Source of the DNA: Acidimicrobiia bacterium
GTDB lineage: Bacteria; Actinomycetota; Acidimicrobiia; Acidimicrobiales; Ilumatobacteraceae
DNA length: 44,704 bases
NCBI GenBank assembly: GCA_009923785.1
Contig: RFSV01000008.1
Span: 1-44,704, forward strand
Direction of reading: 5' to 3'
A program made the position numbers and the translations under genes. Positions within the stretch are counted from its first letter, which is position 1; every line of letters begins with the position of its first letter. Below the pieces are notes generated by a model, which worked only from the letters and a program-made list of their open reading frames with translations, had not been told where the DNA came from and searched no databases. Shown piece after piece: positions 30,460-39,131 of this stretch.

Positions 30460-31491
30460 TCAGATGACGTACGTGCTCGACAGCCGGGCTGGAGCTCCGT
30501 CGGCCGTCCGCAACCGACCTTCGTCGACGAGCTGGGTCAGATGTGACAGCACACTTCGTGCCGCTGCCACGTGGAGGTGTGGTGACACGGCGGCGTACAT
30601 CCGTCGCACCATCGGGGCCACCGTGGTGAGCCCGTCAGCAATAGCTTCGAGAACCTGTCTCTCACGGGACAGTCGGTGTTCGTAGTACGCGTCGAGGAAG
30701 GGCCCCGGGTCGGTGACCGGAGCACCATGTGTGGGCCACAGAACGGCGTCACCACGGCGACGGACCTTGTCGAGGGACGACAGGTAGGACCTCATGTCCC
30801 CGTCCGGTGGAGACACGACGGTGGTACTCCAACCCATGACATGGTCCCCGGTGAAGAGAGCTCGCTCCTCGTCGAGAGCGACACACATGTGATTGGAGGT
30901 GTGGCCGGGCGTGTGTACGCCACGGAGAGTCCATCCGTCTCCTTCGGCCACCAGACCACCGTCTTCGACCCGAATGTCGGGAACGAATTCGGTGTCGACG
31001 GTTTCGCGGATCTCGAAGTCGTCGGGATCGAGACCCGCCTGACGGGCGATCTCTTTCTCGGCCGCGATCTCCTCGGCCGACTTCGGCGGCGGTGCCAGTT
31101 GCTTCATGACCTCGAGGTCGTCAGCGTTGTCGAGAAGTCCGACGGCACCGTGAGGCTTCCAAGCCACCGTGGGTGCGCCAGTGAGTTCTTTCAACCAGGC
31201 AGCGAGACCCACGTGATCGCTGTGACAGTGCGTGACCACGATCGCCGTGACCCGTCGGTCGACGAGCGCGGCCTCGAGAGCCTGTCGATGTTCGGGAACG
31301 TCGGGGCCCGGATCGATCACTGCGCATTCACCGTGCGAGGAATTCGGAGAACCGATCAGGTAGGTACCGGTTCCGGTGAAGGTGTAGTGATTCGGATTGC
31401 GCGCGATCACCCGCTCGACCCGAGTTGCGACACGCTCGGCCGTGGCGTAGTTCAGCGGATCGATCGGGGCTACGAATGGAATACCCGCCAT
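30460..31491 (-). CDS. Metallo-beta-lactamase-fold hydrolase (LACTB2-like)
   Basis: A 343-aa soluble MBL-fold enzyme. The zinc motif THCHSDHVG (His88, His90, Asp92, His93) is followed by HTPGHTSNHMC, LFTGDHVMGW and WPTHGAPV. The C-terminal about 80 residues form the winged-helix-like tail (RERQVLEAIADG...) typical of LACTB2/RNase Z-like hydrolases. The substrate is unknown (thioester, RNA or small ester). The start ATG 31491 has a strong AAGGAGGAG directly after the asparaginase stop (TGAAGGAGGAG), so it belongs to the AI-2E/asparaginase operon. Confidence 0.88.
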   Translation of the reverse strand: MAGIPFVAPIDPLNYATAERVATRVERVIARNPNHYTFTGTGTYLIGSPNSSHGECAVIDPGPDVPEHRQALEAALVDRRVTAIVVTHCHSDHVGLAAWLKELTGAPTVAWKPHGAVGLLDNADDLEVMKQLAPPPKSAEEIAAEKEIARQAGLDPDDFEIRETVDTEFVPDIRVEDGGLVAEGDGWTLRGVHTPGHTSNHMCVALDEERALFTGDHVMGWSTTVVSPPDGDMRSYLSSLDKVRRRGDAVLWPTHGAPVTDPGPFLDAYYEHRLSRERQVLEAIADGLTTVAPMVRRMYAAVSPHLHVAAARSVLSHLTQLVDEGRLRTADGAPARLSSTYVI

Positions 31492-31501
31492 CGCTCCTCC
31501 T

Positions 31502-32512
31502 TCACTCGCCGCCGACGCCGTTGAACTCTGCGGTGTCGAATTCTGCCAACGCTCCAACGATACGCACCTCGCCCACTCGGCGCCCATGTCCGAGAACGGG
31601 CGAGATCCATGCCGCCGGATCGACTCCGCTCACGTCGACACCGAGCGCACGAAGTGCAGTGTGCATGAGTGGGGGTCGCGCTCGATTGGACCCGTCGGCA
31701 ACTTTCAACGCCACCGCTCGACCGTCGGGCAAAGCCGCAGCGAATACACCTTCGGCTCCGTCTTTGGCCATGAGACCGTCGATGCCCTGCATGATGAGTG
31801 TGACGTCACGTCGCGGACCTCCGACCATGATCGGATTCGACGACATCGCCCGATGAATTCGCGATCCTGTCGCACCGGCATCGCCGGTAGCCATGCCACG
31901 AAAGGCGCGCGCCAGACCGACGAGCGAGATCACGTGGGCCGGAGCTCCACATCCGTCGACGCCGATACCGGCGACCGGCGAACCGGTGAGTGCGGGAATC
32001 GCATCGGTGATTGTGGTCTGGAGCGGATGGCTCTCGTCGAGATATGTGGAGAGATCCCAGCCGTTCACCCGACAGGTGGCGAGCATTCCCGAGTGCTTAC
32101 CCGAACAATTCTGCTGCAACGAGGTCTTCACACCGCCGGAGCGCACGGCGTCCTCCATGGCACCGCTGTCGAGCGGCCAGTCGGCCGTGTTGAGCAAAGA
32201 CGATTCGTCGAGGCCGGCCGAGGCCAGTATCTGACGCGCTCCGTCGAGATGGCGGGCTTGTCCGTCGTGGCTCGCGCACACCAGAGCTAGCAATTCGTCG
32301 GGAAGGTCGAGTCCGCTCTGCACCATGGCGAAAGCTTGCAACGGCTTGATCGACGATCGCGGGAAAACAGCCAGACCGGGGTCACCAATCGAGAACGCCA
32401 CCGAACCATCGGCCGACAACGCAACGAGGGCGGCATGGTGAATCGATTCTTCATGCCCCGATCTCGTGGTGACCGCTACGGCTTCGAAACCGATCGTCGA
32501 CTCGAGATTCAT
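31502..32512 (-). CDS. Asparaginase (Rhizobium etli / AnsA-AII type)
   Basis: A 336-aa protein of the PF06089 asparaginase family, unrelated to the E. coli type, that hydrolyses asparagine to aspartate. Expected catalytic residues are present: Ser53 and Lys56 in RSSIKPLQ, Cys136 and Lys139 in QQNCSGKHSGML, and GIGVDGCGAP. Their spacing agrees with the R. etli ReAV enzyme. ATG 32512 overlaps the permease stop by one base (TGATG), so it is coupled. Some actinobacterial members are annotated only as asparaginase-like proteins; activity is inferred. Confidence 0.9.
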   Translation of the reverse strand: MNLESTIGFEAVAVTTRSGHEESIHHAALVALSADGSVAFSIGDPGLAVFPRSSIKPLQAFAMVQSGLDLPDELLALVCASHDGQARHLDGARQILASAGLDESSLLNTADWPLDSGAMEDAVRSGGVKTSLQQNCSGKHSGMLATCRVNGWDLSTYLDESHPLQTTITDAIPALTGSPVAGIGVDGCGAPAHVISLVGLARAFRGMATGDAGATGSRIHRAMSSNPIMVGGPRRDVTLIMQGIDGLMAKDGAEGVFAAALPDGRAVALKVADGSNRARPPLMHTALRALGVDVSGVDPAAWISPVLGHGRRVGEVRIVGALAEFDTAEFNGVGGE

Positions 32513-33702
32513 CAACGATTCCGGCCGCGACGCAGACGACGTCTCTTCCCTGCGGATTGATCGGAACGACGCTCGCGACGCTTGGTTCGTACCTTCTCCT
32601 CCTCCATGTCGACTAGAGGATCTTCGATCAGTTCGTGACGTTCACCCGAGGCCGCCGACAGCGCAACCGCCATGGCCGCGACGGGCAAGGCGAGGATCGC
32701 CCCCACCGGACCGAGCAAAGCGGCTCCGGCGATGGCGGCTCCGAACGACACCGCCGGATGAATTTCCATAGTGCGCGCGGTGACGCGTGGTGCCACGACG
32801 AAATTCTCGAACTGTTGGTAGAGGACGATCACGACGAGGACGAGTAGAGCATCGAACGGCGAATCGATGAACGTGAGGACCACAGGTAGGACTCCGGCAA
32901 TGTAGGTGCCGATCACCGGAATGAACTGCGAAATGACGCCTACCCACACAGCAAGCGCGACTGGTGCGGGGGTGCCGATCGACTGAAAAGCCACCCAATG
33001 CACGAATGCCGACACACCTGCAAGAAGCGCTCGGCTGTAGAGATAGCCACCGGTTTTGTCGATGGCCAGTTCCCACGTGTCGAGGACCCTCCGCTGACGA
33101 GCCGGAGTGAGGCGACTGCACACCGAGCGTCGTAGTCGCGGTCCATCGGCCACCAGGTAGAAGGTGAACAACAGAACCGTGAACCCCTGCAGCAGAAGGC
33201 CGAGTGCGGTCACCGACAGACGCAAAGCCTCGTCTTGTTGATTACGGATGAACTCCTGCACCGGCCCGTTGGGATCCTGAATCGATTCATTCACGTCGCC
33301 CGGATCGATCTGAGCACCGAAGGTGTCGTTCAAGAAGTCGACCGTTCGATTCACGTAGCGCTCCGAGTTCTGGAGCAAATCGGCGACCTGCGTGGCGACC
33401 AGCGTTCCGATCGCCACCACGAACACCAGAACTACGACGATCAACAGAACGAGAACCAATGCGGTCGCTCGTCCTCTTTTCCAGCCGCGGCGCGACAGTC
33501 GAGCCACACCCGGTTCGATGGCCAAGGCGAGGAACAGCGACACCAACACCAAGATCAGAAGCGAGAAAAGCCGGTCGTACGCGTATCGGATGAGAATCGT
33601 GCCGAGGAAGCCCAACCAGAAGACGATCACGGCCTTCCAGATCCACGGAGGCATGCGACGTGCCGTCCAGACGTCAGTCGGTTCGGAGCTGTCCTCGGAC
33701 AT
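32512..33702 (-). CDS. AI-2E family transporter (TerC/PerM-like)
   Basis: A 396-aa membrane protein of the AI-2 exporter/PerM family with about seven to eight transmembrane helices. A cytoplasmic-loop region lies near LLQNSERYVNRTVDFL, with FTFYLVADGPRLRRSV and ISQFIPVIGTYIAGVLPV typical of the family. The C-terminal tail (about 345-396) is highly charged with Arg/Lys clusters. Substrates of the family are poorly defined and include AI-2, sodium/proton and others. The start ATG 33702 has TACGCT 6 nt upstream. It is the first gene of an operon with the asparaginase and MBL hydrolase. Confidence 0.9.
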   Translation of the reverse strand: MSEDSSEPTDVWTARRMPPWIWKAVIVFWLGFLGTILIRYAYDRLFSLLILVLVSLFLALAIEPGVARLSRRGWKRGRATALVLVLLIVVVLVFVVAIGTLVATQVADLLQNSERYVNRTVDFLNDTFGAQIDPGDVNESIQDPNGPVQEFIRNQQDEALRLSVTALGLLLQGFTVLLFTFYLVADGPRLRRSVCSRLTPARQRRVLDTWELAIDKTGGYLYSRALLAGVSAFVHWVAFQSIGTPAPVALAVWVGVISQFIPVIGTYIAGVLPVVLTFIDSPFDALLVLVVIVLYQQFENFVVAPRVTARTMEIHPAVSFGAAIAGAALLGPVGAILALPVAAMAVALSAASGERHELIEDPLVDMEEEKVRTKRRERRSDQSAGKRRRLRRGRNR

Positions 33703-33708
33703 GTGACG

Positions 33709-33714
33709 AGCGTA
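33709..33714 (-). promoter_or_regulatory. Putative -10 box (TACGCT) of the AI-2E operon
   Basis: Minus-strand TACGCT, 6 nt, then ATG 33702, with no Shine-Dalgarno. It lies in the 59-bp divergent gap. Confidence 0.5.
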
Positions 33715-33761
33715 GTGACCGCGACCCGGCACTTGGTCACGACCCGTGGGACGATGGTCAG

Positions 33762-34691
33762 GTGAACCTGTCGCTGTCGAACCCCGGTGCGAACGTCGAG
33801 TCGGCTCGACGTCTGATCGCCGATGCGGTCAGAGGTCGCGTCGTGGGTGATCACGCCGACGAGCGTGCCTCCCAGTTGTTCACAGCTCCAGGCGAACGAT
33901 GGTTCGCCGAGGATCGCCCGATCCGAATCGTTCATGCCGATGTCTCGATGTTCATCGGTGGATTACGGGCCCTCCTCTTCCAGTCGCTGCATCCTCTCGC
34001 CATGGCCGGAGTCGCCGCCCACAGTGACTACCGATCCGATCCGTGGGGTCGACTTCAGCGAACGGCCGACTTCCTCGCTGCAACCACATTCGGCCCGGTG
34101 ACCGAATCGGAGCGGGCCATCGCCATGGTCAAGAAGGTGCACGAACGCGTGGTCGGAATCGCGTCGGATGGTCGCCCCTATCGCGCCAATGACCCACACC
34201 TCTTGAAGTGGGTGCACATCGCCGAGGTCGACTCGTTCATCGCTGCACATCGAGTGTTCGGGGAGTCCACACTCACCGACCACGACTACGACCACTACGT
34301 CGCCGACATGGCCCTGATCGCCGATCGTCTCGGCGTCGTGGAACCACCCCGCTCCGTGGCTCAACTTCGCCAACAGCTTCGCTACTACCGGGGTGAACTC
34401 TCGACCAGCCGCGAAGCGCGCGAGGCAGCGCGCTACCTTCTCGTGACTCCCCCACTACCGCTGGCCATTCGTCCGGTCTACGGAATCATCGGTGCGGCAG
34501 CGGTGAGTCTTCTTCCGGCATGGACTCGCTTGCCGTTGCGGTTGCCGTGGTTACCGATCACCGAGCGCACCGTCGCTCGCCCGGCCGGTGCCGTCCTCAC
34601 GCGCACCCTTCGTTGGGCTCTGACACCAGACGCCCCTCATCACGAAGTCCCGACGACCGGCGCCGAAGTGATCGACATCGCGGCACGGTGA
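33762..34691 (+). CDS. MpaB/DUF2236 family oxygenase
   Basis: A 309-aa protein of the heme-dependent latex-clearing-protein-like/MpaB family. Family features are an early RIVHADVSMFIGGLRALLFQSLHPLAMAGV-like region (residues 48-77, with His near 69), a YRANDPHLLKWVHIAEVDSF block, and RYYRGEL before a C-terminal hydrophobic segment (about 235-262). The family is thought to be oxidoreductases, some acting on sterols or polyisoprenes; the substrate here is unknown. The start GTG 33762 has no obvious box or Shine-Dalgarno. It is divergent from the AI-2E operon. Confidence 0.82.
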   Translation: MNLSLSNPGANVESARRLIADAVRGRVVGDHADERASQLFTAPGERWFAEDRPIRIVHADVSMFIGGLRALLFQSLHPLAMAGVAAHSDYRSDPWGRLQRTADFLAATTFGPVTESERAIAMVKKVHERVVGIASDGRPYRANDPHLLKWVHIAEVDSFIAAHRVFGESTLTDHDYDHYVADMALIADRLGVVEPPRSVAQLRQQLRYYRGELSTSREAREAARYLLVTPPLPLAIRPVYGIIGAAAVSLLPAWTRLPLRLPWLPITERTVARPAGAVLTRTLRWALTPDAPHHEVPTTGAEVIDIAAR

Positions 34692-34701
34692 GTGGCGACG
34701 A

Positions 34702-35451
34702 TCAGCGTCGCTCGCGTCGCTTGACGGCCCGCTGAACCAAGGTGTCGTACAACCTCTGCTGATGTGGATCAGTGGCTGCCGTGTCTTCCGGATGCCACTG
34801 CACTCCGATGATCCATTGACCACTGCCGGTGTGTTCGAGACCTTCCACCAGACCGTCATCGGAACGCGCGGTCACCTTCAGACCCTTCGCGATCTCGTCG
34901 AGGCCTTGGTGATGAAAGGACGCCACTCGTGCCGTCGTGACACGCATCGCCGACGCCAGTTTGGATCCTTTGTCGATCTCGACGTCGTGTAACACGAAAT
35001 CCTGACCGGCAGGAAATTTGTCAGGGGCGTGTTGTACCACTCCCTCGATCTCTCCGATGTGCTGGATGAGCGTTCCACCGAGAGTGACGTTCACGAGTTG
35101 GATTCCTCGACACACGGCCAAGGTGGGCACCTTGGCCTCGACTGCCGCATGCACCAATGCGGCTTCGAAGTGGTCCTGTTCGGGGATCACGCCGTACACA
35201 TGGGGCTGTCGGTGTTGTCCGTACAAATGGGGATCGACGTCGGATCCGCCCATGAGAACCAACCCGTCGAAACGTGACAACAATTCCAGCGCATCTTCGT
35301 GGCGCAGTTCACGAGGTGACAGGGTGACAGGCTCGCCGCCGGCTCTGATCACCGCTTCGAGGTACACGCGACCGGCGAAAGAGATAGCGCTGCGCGACAC
35401 CCTTCCGGCCGCAGCGATACGGCCGGCCACGGCGATCATCGGACGAGACAT
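34702..35451 (-). CDS. Class I glutamine amidotransferase-like peptidase C26 (PuuD-like)
   Basis: A 249-aa gamma-glutamyl hydrolase-like enzyme, probably acting on gamma-glutamyl-GABA or similar amides. The nucleophile Cys114 is in LAVCRGIQLVN, and the His-Glu pair His220 and Glu222 in VQWHPED. LVLMGGSDVDP and ASFHHQGLD are characteristic. The start ATG 35451 lies just after the stop of the YcaQ-like gene. Its TAGCCT box begins with that gene's TAG stop codon, so it may be leaderless and have its own promoter within the operon. Confidence 0.9.
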   Translation of the reverse strand: MSRPMIAVAGRIAAAGRVSRSAISFAGRVYLEAVIRAGGEPVTLSPRELRHEDALELLSRFDGLVLMGGSDVDPHLYGQHRQPHVYGVIPEQDHFEAALVHAAVEAKVPTLAVCRGIQLVNVTLGGTLIQHIGEIEGVVQHAPDKFPAGQDFVLHDVEIDKGSKLASAMRVTTARVASFHHQGLDEIAKGLKVTARSDDGLVEGLEHTGSGQWIIGVQWHPEDTAATDPHQQRLYDTLVQRAVKRRERR

Positions 35452-35457
35452 GTGATC

Positions 35458-35463
35458 AGGCTA
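35458..35463 (-). promoter_or_regulatory. Putative -10 box (TAGCCT) of the C26 gene, overlapping an upstream stop codon
   Basis: Minus-strand TAGCCT, 6 nt (GATCAC), then ATG 35451. The first three bases are the TAG stop of the YcaQ-like gene, so stop codon and putative promoter share sequence. Confidence 0.55.
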
Positions 35464-36708
35464 ACGACGCGGTGGGGTGAACGAACGGCGAAGCCGTGTC
35501 GCCAGATCGCCGCGCGTTCCGATCTTCACCCGGTCGAGTTCGAGCCAGTCGGCCATCAGGCGAAGTTCATCGGTCAACCCATCGACAACCCGCGCGGGCT
35601 CGACTCCCGCTTCGGAAAAGACGCCTCCGGCCAAAAGAGTCGACTCGGCTCGATCGGCTTTCAGATCGACGCGCGCCACCAGTCGGTCTCCCAGAAGGAA
35701 CGGCAGAACGTAGTAGCCGTAACGACGTTTGGCGGCTGGAGTGTAGATCTCGATCGCGTAGTCGAAGTCGAAGAGCCAACGACCGCGATCTCGGTGCCAC
35801 ACGATCGGATCGAACATCGAGAGAAGTGCCCGGGCCTCGAGTCGTCGAGGAATGCTGGCTGACGCGTCCATGTAGAAGGTGCCACGACGATCAGCGACAC
35901 TCACAGGAACGATCTGTCCGCTCTCGACGAGCTCGGCAAGGCGTGGCTTCACCTGATCTTGTTTGAGTCGGTAATAGTCGGTGACGTCCTTCAGAGTTCC
36001 GACCCCCAACGATTTCGTCGCCAGATGGACGAGTTCGCGATGCGCATCTTGGACGTTCGGTGTCGGAGCCGCCAGGTGATCGGCCGGTATCACTCGCTCG
36101 GGAAGATCGTAGAGACGGGCGAAGTCGCTCGATCGACGTGTCGCTGTGACGCGACCGCAGTAGAAGAGGTACTCGAGAGCAACTTTGGCATCGTCCCAGT
36201 CCCACCACGGATTCTTCTTTTCGGTGCGTTGGCTCAGATCGCCGGCGGCCACCGGTCCGTCGCTGGCCACCTGAGCCAGAACTTCGTCGATATAGCCGCG
36301 TCGACGACGAAGTAGATCGCGGGCGACCTCCCACGGTCCGTCGTGTTTCGACTCCATCTTCCACCGCCACAGACGGTGATGCTCGGTGGGAACGTGAGCT
36401 GCCGCATGGGCCCAATACTCGAAGAGGCGTCCGGACGCAGTGGCCTTCGGGATGGCCTGTCGATCGTGAGTTCCGAGCCGGGCGAAGAGAGGTAGTTCCT
36501 GACTGCGCACCAGAACGTTGACGCTGTCGATCTGAACCACTCCCATGGCCCGGACGACCTGAGACACATGTCGTTGAGTGACCGTTGTCGGACGCGGCTT
36601 ACCGAAACCTTGCGCCCCCAGCGCGACGCGGCGAGCCTCGTCGAGAGACAGCGTGCGTCGCGCGACGTCAGTCGGCGACGCTGATCGAGACCGACTGGAT
36701 GACGACAT
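35461..36708 (-). CDS. YcaQ/AlkX-like winged-helix DNA glycosylase
   Basis: A 415-aa protein of the HTH_42 family (E. coli YcaQ, Streptomyces AlkX/AZL), which unhooks DNA interstrand crosslinks. It has the catalytic-type QxD sequence QIDSVNVLVR, LFEYWAHAAAHVP and a run of winged-helix repeats. The C-terminal block YGYYVLPFLLGDRLVARVDLKADR is diagnostic. The N-terminus overlaps the cyclophilin stop region by 41 bp if ATG 36708 is used; GTG 36726 is also possible. The Ser-rich first residues suggest the true start may be uncertain. It probably repairs alkylation or crosslink damage. Confidence 0.88.
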   Translation of the reverse strand: MSSSSRSRSASPTDVARRTLSLDEARRVALGAQGFGKPRPTTVTQRHVSQVVRAMGVVQIDSVNVLVRSQELPLFARLGTHDRQAIPKATASGRLFEYWAHAAAHVPTEHHRLWRWKMESKHDGPWEVARDLLRRRRGYIDEVLAQVASDGPVAAGDLSQRTEKKNPWWDWDDAKVALEYLFYCGRVTATRRSSDFARLYDLPERVIPADHLAAPTPNVQDAHRELVHLATKSLGVGTLKDVTDYYRLKQDQVKPRLAELVESGQIVPVSVADRRGTFYMDASASIPRRLEARALLSMFDPIVWHRDRGRWLFDFDYAIEIYTPAAKRRYGYYVLPFLLGDRLVARVDLKADRAESTLLAGGVFSEAGVEPARVVDGLTDELRLMADWLELDRVKIGTRGDLATRLRRSFTPPRR

Positions 36709-37225
36709 CGGTTCGCGGACGGTCACCCGGTCCGGTCGGGACGTTCTGCATCGCCTCGACGACGTCGAGTCCCTTCACGACCTTGCCGAAGAGCGAATAG
36801 AGCGGTGGCAGACGTACACCGTCAGCACCGCTGATCAAGAAGAACTGTGAGCCGTTGGTGTTCGGTCCGGCATTGGCCATTGCGAGGGAACCGATCTCGT
36901 ACTGGCCACTCTTCGGGAGTTCGTCTTCGAATCGGTAGCCGGGGCCACCGGTGCCGGTACCCGTAGGGTCACCGCCCTGACACACGAAGCCCTTGATGAT
37001 CCGGTGGAAGATCACGTCGTCGAAATAGTGATTGAGAGCCAAGAAGACGAAGTTGTTCACGGTCTTCGGAGCCTTCACCGCATCGAGAGCGATGACGAGG
37101 GTCCCCATCGACGTCTCCATCGTGGCGGTGTACCGCTTGTTCGAATCGATACCCATCTCGGGGTAGGCCGAGAACTTCTGCGACTTCGGAGCCGAACCGT
37201 CGAAAGGAGGAAAGGGAGATGCCAT
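36668..37225 (-). CDS. Cyclophilin-type peptidyl-prolyl cis-trans isomerase (cytosolic)
   Basis: A 185-aa soluble cyclophilin with no signal or anchor. The N-terminal 30 residues (PPFDGSAPKSQKF) precede the domain. Hallmarks are FHRIIKGFVCQGGDP, TGTGGPGYRFEDEL, MANAGPNTNGSQFFL and YSLFGKVVKGLDVV. It parallels the membrane-anchored cyclophilin at 3923-4783 but lacks the helix and spacer, so this pair covers inside and outside of the cell. The start ATG 37225 has TAGCGT 7 nt upstream; a GTG at 37234 would add three residues. Confidence 0.94.
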   Translation of the reverse strand: MASPFPPFDGSAPKSQKFSAYPEMGIDSNKRYTATMETSMGTLVIALDAVKAPKTVNNFVFLALNHYFDDVIFHRIIKGFVCQGGDPTGTGTGGPGYRFEDELPKSGQYEIGSLAMANAGPNTNGSQFFLISGADGVRLPPLYSLFGKVVKGLDVVEAMQNVPTGPGDRPRTDVVIQSVSISVAD

Positions 37226-37232
37226 GGGAAAC

Positions 37233-37238
37233 ACGCTA
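37233..37238 (-). promoter_or_regulatory. Putative -10 box (TAGCGT) of the cytosolic cyclophilin gene
   Basis: Minus-strand TAGCGT lies 7 nt before ATG 37225. It shares a 37-bp divergent gap with the next box. Confidence 0.5.
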
Positions 37239-37250
37239 CTGGCGGGCCAC

Positions 37251-37256
37251 TACTGT
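37251..37256 (+). promoter_or_regulatory. Putative -10 box (TACTGT) of the DksA-like small gene
   Basis: TACTGT, 6 nt, then GTG 37263. There is no Shine-Dalgarno. Confidence 0.5.
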
Positions 37257-37262
37257 GAAGAC

Positions 37263-37457
37263 GTGACTGACGACTCCGCCACTTCCCACGAACGCACGAC
37301 GGCAGCGATCGACGCGATCGAACGCGATTTGGCCGATGTCGAAGCCGCCCTCTCCCGCCTCGACAGCGGCACCTACTGGACCGACGAGATCACCGGCCAA
37401 CCACTGTCCGACGAACTTCTCGCCGAGCGACCCCTCGCACGGCGAAACGAACCATGA
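37263..37457 (+). CDS. Small TraR/DksA-like protein without zinc-finger cysteines
   Basis: A 64-aa protein with the actinobacterial DksA/TraR C-terminal pattern: an alpha-helical AIERDLADVEAALSRLDSGTYW, then DEITGQPLSDELLAERPLARR. Normal relatives have Cys-x-x-Cys at the W-T-D-E-I-T-G position and another cysteine near the end; here all are replaced and the zinc site is lost. It may still bind RNA polymerase or be a remnant. The start GTG 37263 follows TACTGT by 6 nt. The last codons overlap the epoxide hydrolase start (ATGA), so they are co-translated. Confidence 0.7.
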   Translation: MTDDSATSHERTTAAIDAIERDLADVEAALSRLDSGTYWTDEITGQPLSDELLAERPLARRNEP

Positions 37458-38416
37458 ACACCCGTCAGTCGACCATTCACGTCAACGGTGTCGATCTCGT
37501 CGTCACCGAGGCCGGTGACCGATCGTCGCCGGCGTTGATTCTCAGCCATGGTTTCCCCGAGTCGGCTCATTCCTGGCGCCACCAGATCCCAGTCCTTGCC
37601 GAGGCCGGCTATCACGTGATCGCGCCCGATCAGCGGGGGTACGGGTTCTCGTCGATCCCCGACGACGTCTCGGCTTACGGAATCCGCAATCTCACCGGAG
37701 ACCTCGTCGCACTCCTCGATCATTTCGAGCACGACACCGCAACGTTCGTGGGCCACGACTGGGGGGCATTCGTCGTGTGGGACGCCGGACGACTCCATCC
37801 CGACCGCTGCAACGCGATCGTGGCGGTCAGCGTTCCCCTCACACCGTGGCCAGATCGGCCAACCGATCTGTTCCGCGCCATGTTCGGAGATCGCTTCTTC
37901 TACATGTTGTATTTCCAAGAGGTCGGACCGGCCGAGCGCGAACTCGAGGCCGACGTTCGACACACCATGCATCAGATCCTCTGGGGCGCATCTGGCGAGA
38001 TGTACCGCGGCATGCCGACCGAACTTCGTCCCATGGAGGGAACGGGATTCCTCGACATGTTCAACGACATTCCGTCGCATTTGCCGTCCTGGCTCAGCCA
38101 AGCCGATCTCGACTACTACGTCGAGCAATACGTGAAGAGTGGATTTTTCGGACCGGTGTCGTGGTACCGCAACCTCGACGCCAACCACGAGATCATGAAG
38201 GACATTTCCTTCGACGCGATGACCATGCCGACGTTCTTCATCGGAGGCGCGAAAGATGGTGTGATCGCCAGTCGACTCGACACCATCGACGCCGTCAACT
38301 CGATCAGTCCGAACTACCGGGGAAGTGTCATCATCCCTGAGGTCGGACACTGGACGCAGCAGGAGAATCCGAAAGCGTTCAACGACGCCCTACTCGGTTT
38401 TCTGAAGACTCTCTGA
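37454..38416 (+). CDS. Epoxide hydrolase (alpha/beta hydrolase)
   Basis: A 320-aa soluble hydrolase that converts epoxides to diols. The oxyanion motif HGFPES is at residues 32-37, the nucleophile Asp102 in VGHDWGA, and the base His299 in VGHWTQQ. The lid tyrosine is in FFGPVSWYRN, diagnostic of epoxide hydrolases over dehalogenases. ATG 37454 overlaps the stop of the small DksA-like gene. Its last 38 bp overlap the end of the convergent HExxH-protein gene. With the haloalkane dehalogenase at 29481-30395 it is the second detoxification-type alpha/beta hydrolase here. Confidence 0.9.
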   Translation: MNTRQSTIHVNGVDLVVTEAGDRSSPALILSHGFPESAHSWRHQIPVLAEAGYHVIAPDQRGYGFSSIPDDVSAYGIRNLTGDLVALLDHFEHDTATFVGHDWGAFVVWDAGRLHPDRCNAIVAVSVPLTPWPDRPTDLFRAMFGDRFFYMLYFQEVGPAERELEADVRHTMHQILWGASGEMYRGMPTELRPMEGTGFLDMFNDIPSHLPSWLSQADLDYYVEQYVKSGFFGPVSWYRNLDANHEIMKDISFDAMTMPTFFIGGAKDGVIASRLDTIDAVNSISPNYRGSVIIPEVGHWTQQENPKAFNDALLGFLKTL

Positions 38417-39131
38417 ACATTGGGGGAATCCACTCCCGCAGTGGAAATCTCTTCGACCACACACCGTGCGCGTCGGTGAATGGCGGAGGCCAATTGTCGT
38501 CGCAGGTGTAGGCGTGCCACTCGAAGGGGTTGCGGTAGTAGGCGTATCGATCGATCTCGTCCGACAGAGCCGTGTTCGTCGGACGGGTCACACGTTGCGC
38601 CACGGCGACAAGAACTCCTCCGATGAACCACGACGCATAGAGGATCGGATAGAGCGGTCCGAGAAGTCGGGCCTGCCACACGTGAACGTCTTCGTGACGA
38701 GTCACCAGCTGTTCTCGTCGTTCAGTGATCTCTCCATCGGCACCGCCGGCGCCGGTCACCACGGTCCCGACCGTCAAGGCGAAACCTCGACGTAGGACGA
38801 GTCCACGCCGGAACACGAAACGATTGGATCGACGAGACAGCGAGTCGACGAAGCCGGGATCAACTCCGCCCACACGTCGACGCCACTCGGACACCGTGAG
38901 CGTGACGGTGCTGGCAATGGTGGTGGGGAGGGCCCACGTGTGATCGAGTAGGAAGGCCGCAGCACCTCGCCGATTGCGTTCGTACACTCGCCGTCGACCG
39001 GCCATCCAACCGTGGACGGCGCCGGCGGCAGCACCCAATCGAGGAGCTCCCCACAAGGCCCCGGCCGCACCACCGAGCAGGGCACCTGCTGCGCTCGTGC
39101 CGAGTGTTTCGGCCTCGATCGAGTCGTTCAC
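38379..39131 (-). CDS. Membrane protein with glycine-zipper N-terminus and HExxH motif
   Basis: A 250-aa protein of unknown function. Residues 10-45 are Gly/Ala-rich and zipper-like (AAGALLGGAAGALWG). A middle hydrophobic segment follows at about 112-128 and another at 158-180. HEDVH at 146-150 is an HExxH zinc-protease-like motif in a RHEDVHVWQARLLGPL context, as seen in some uncharacterised membrane proteins. GTG 39131 overlaps the CPBP gene stop (GTGA, 39128-39131), so it is co-translated with it. Whether it is an active peptidase is not clear. Frames upstream of 39131 are antisense to the CPBP protein and were discarded. Confidence 0.65.
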   Translation of the reverse strand: MNDSIEAETLGTSAAGALLGGAAGALWGAPRLGAAAGAVHGWMAGRRRVYERNRRGAAAFLLDHTWALPTTIASTVTLTVSEWRRRVGGVDPGFVDSLSRRSNRFVFRRGLVLRRGFALTVGTVVTGAGGADGEITERREQLVTRHEDVHVWQARLLGPLYPILYASWFIGGVLVAVAQRVTRPTNTALSDEIDRYAYYRNPFEWHAYTCDDNWPPPFTDAHGVWSKRFPLREWIPPMFRESSENRVGRR

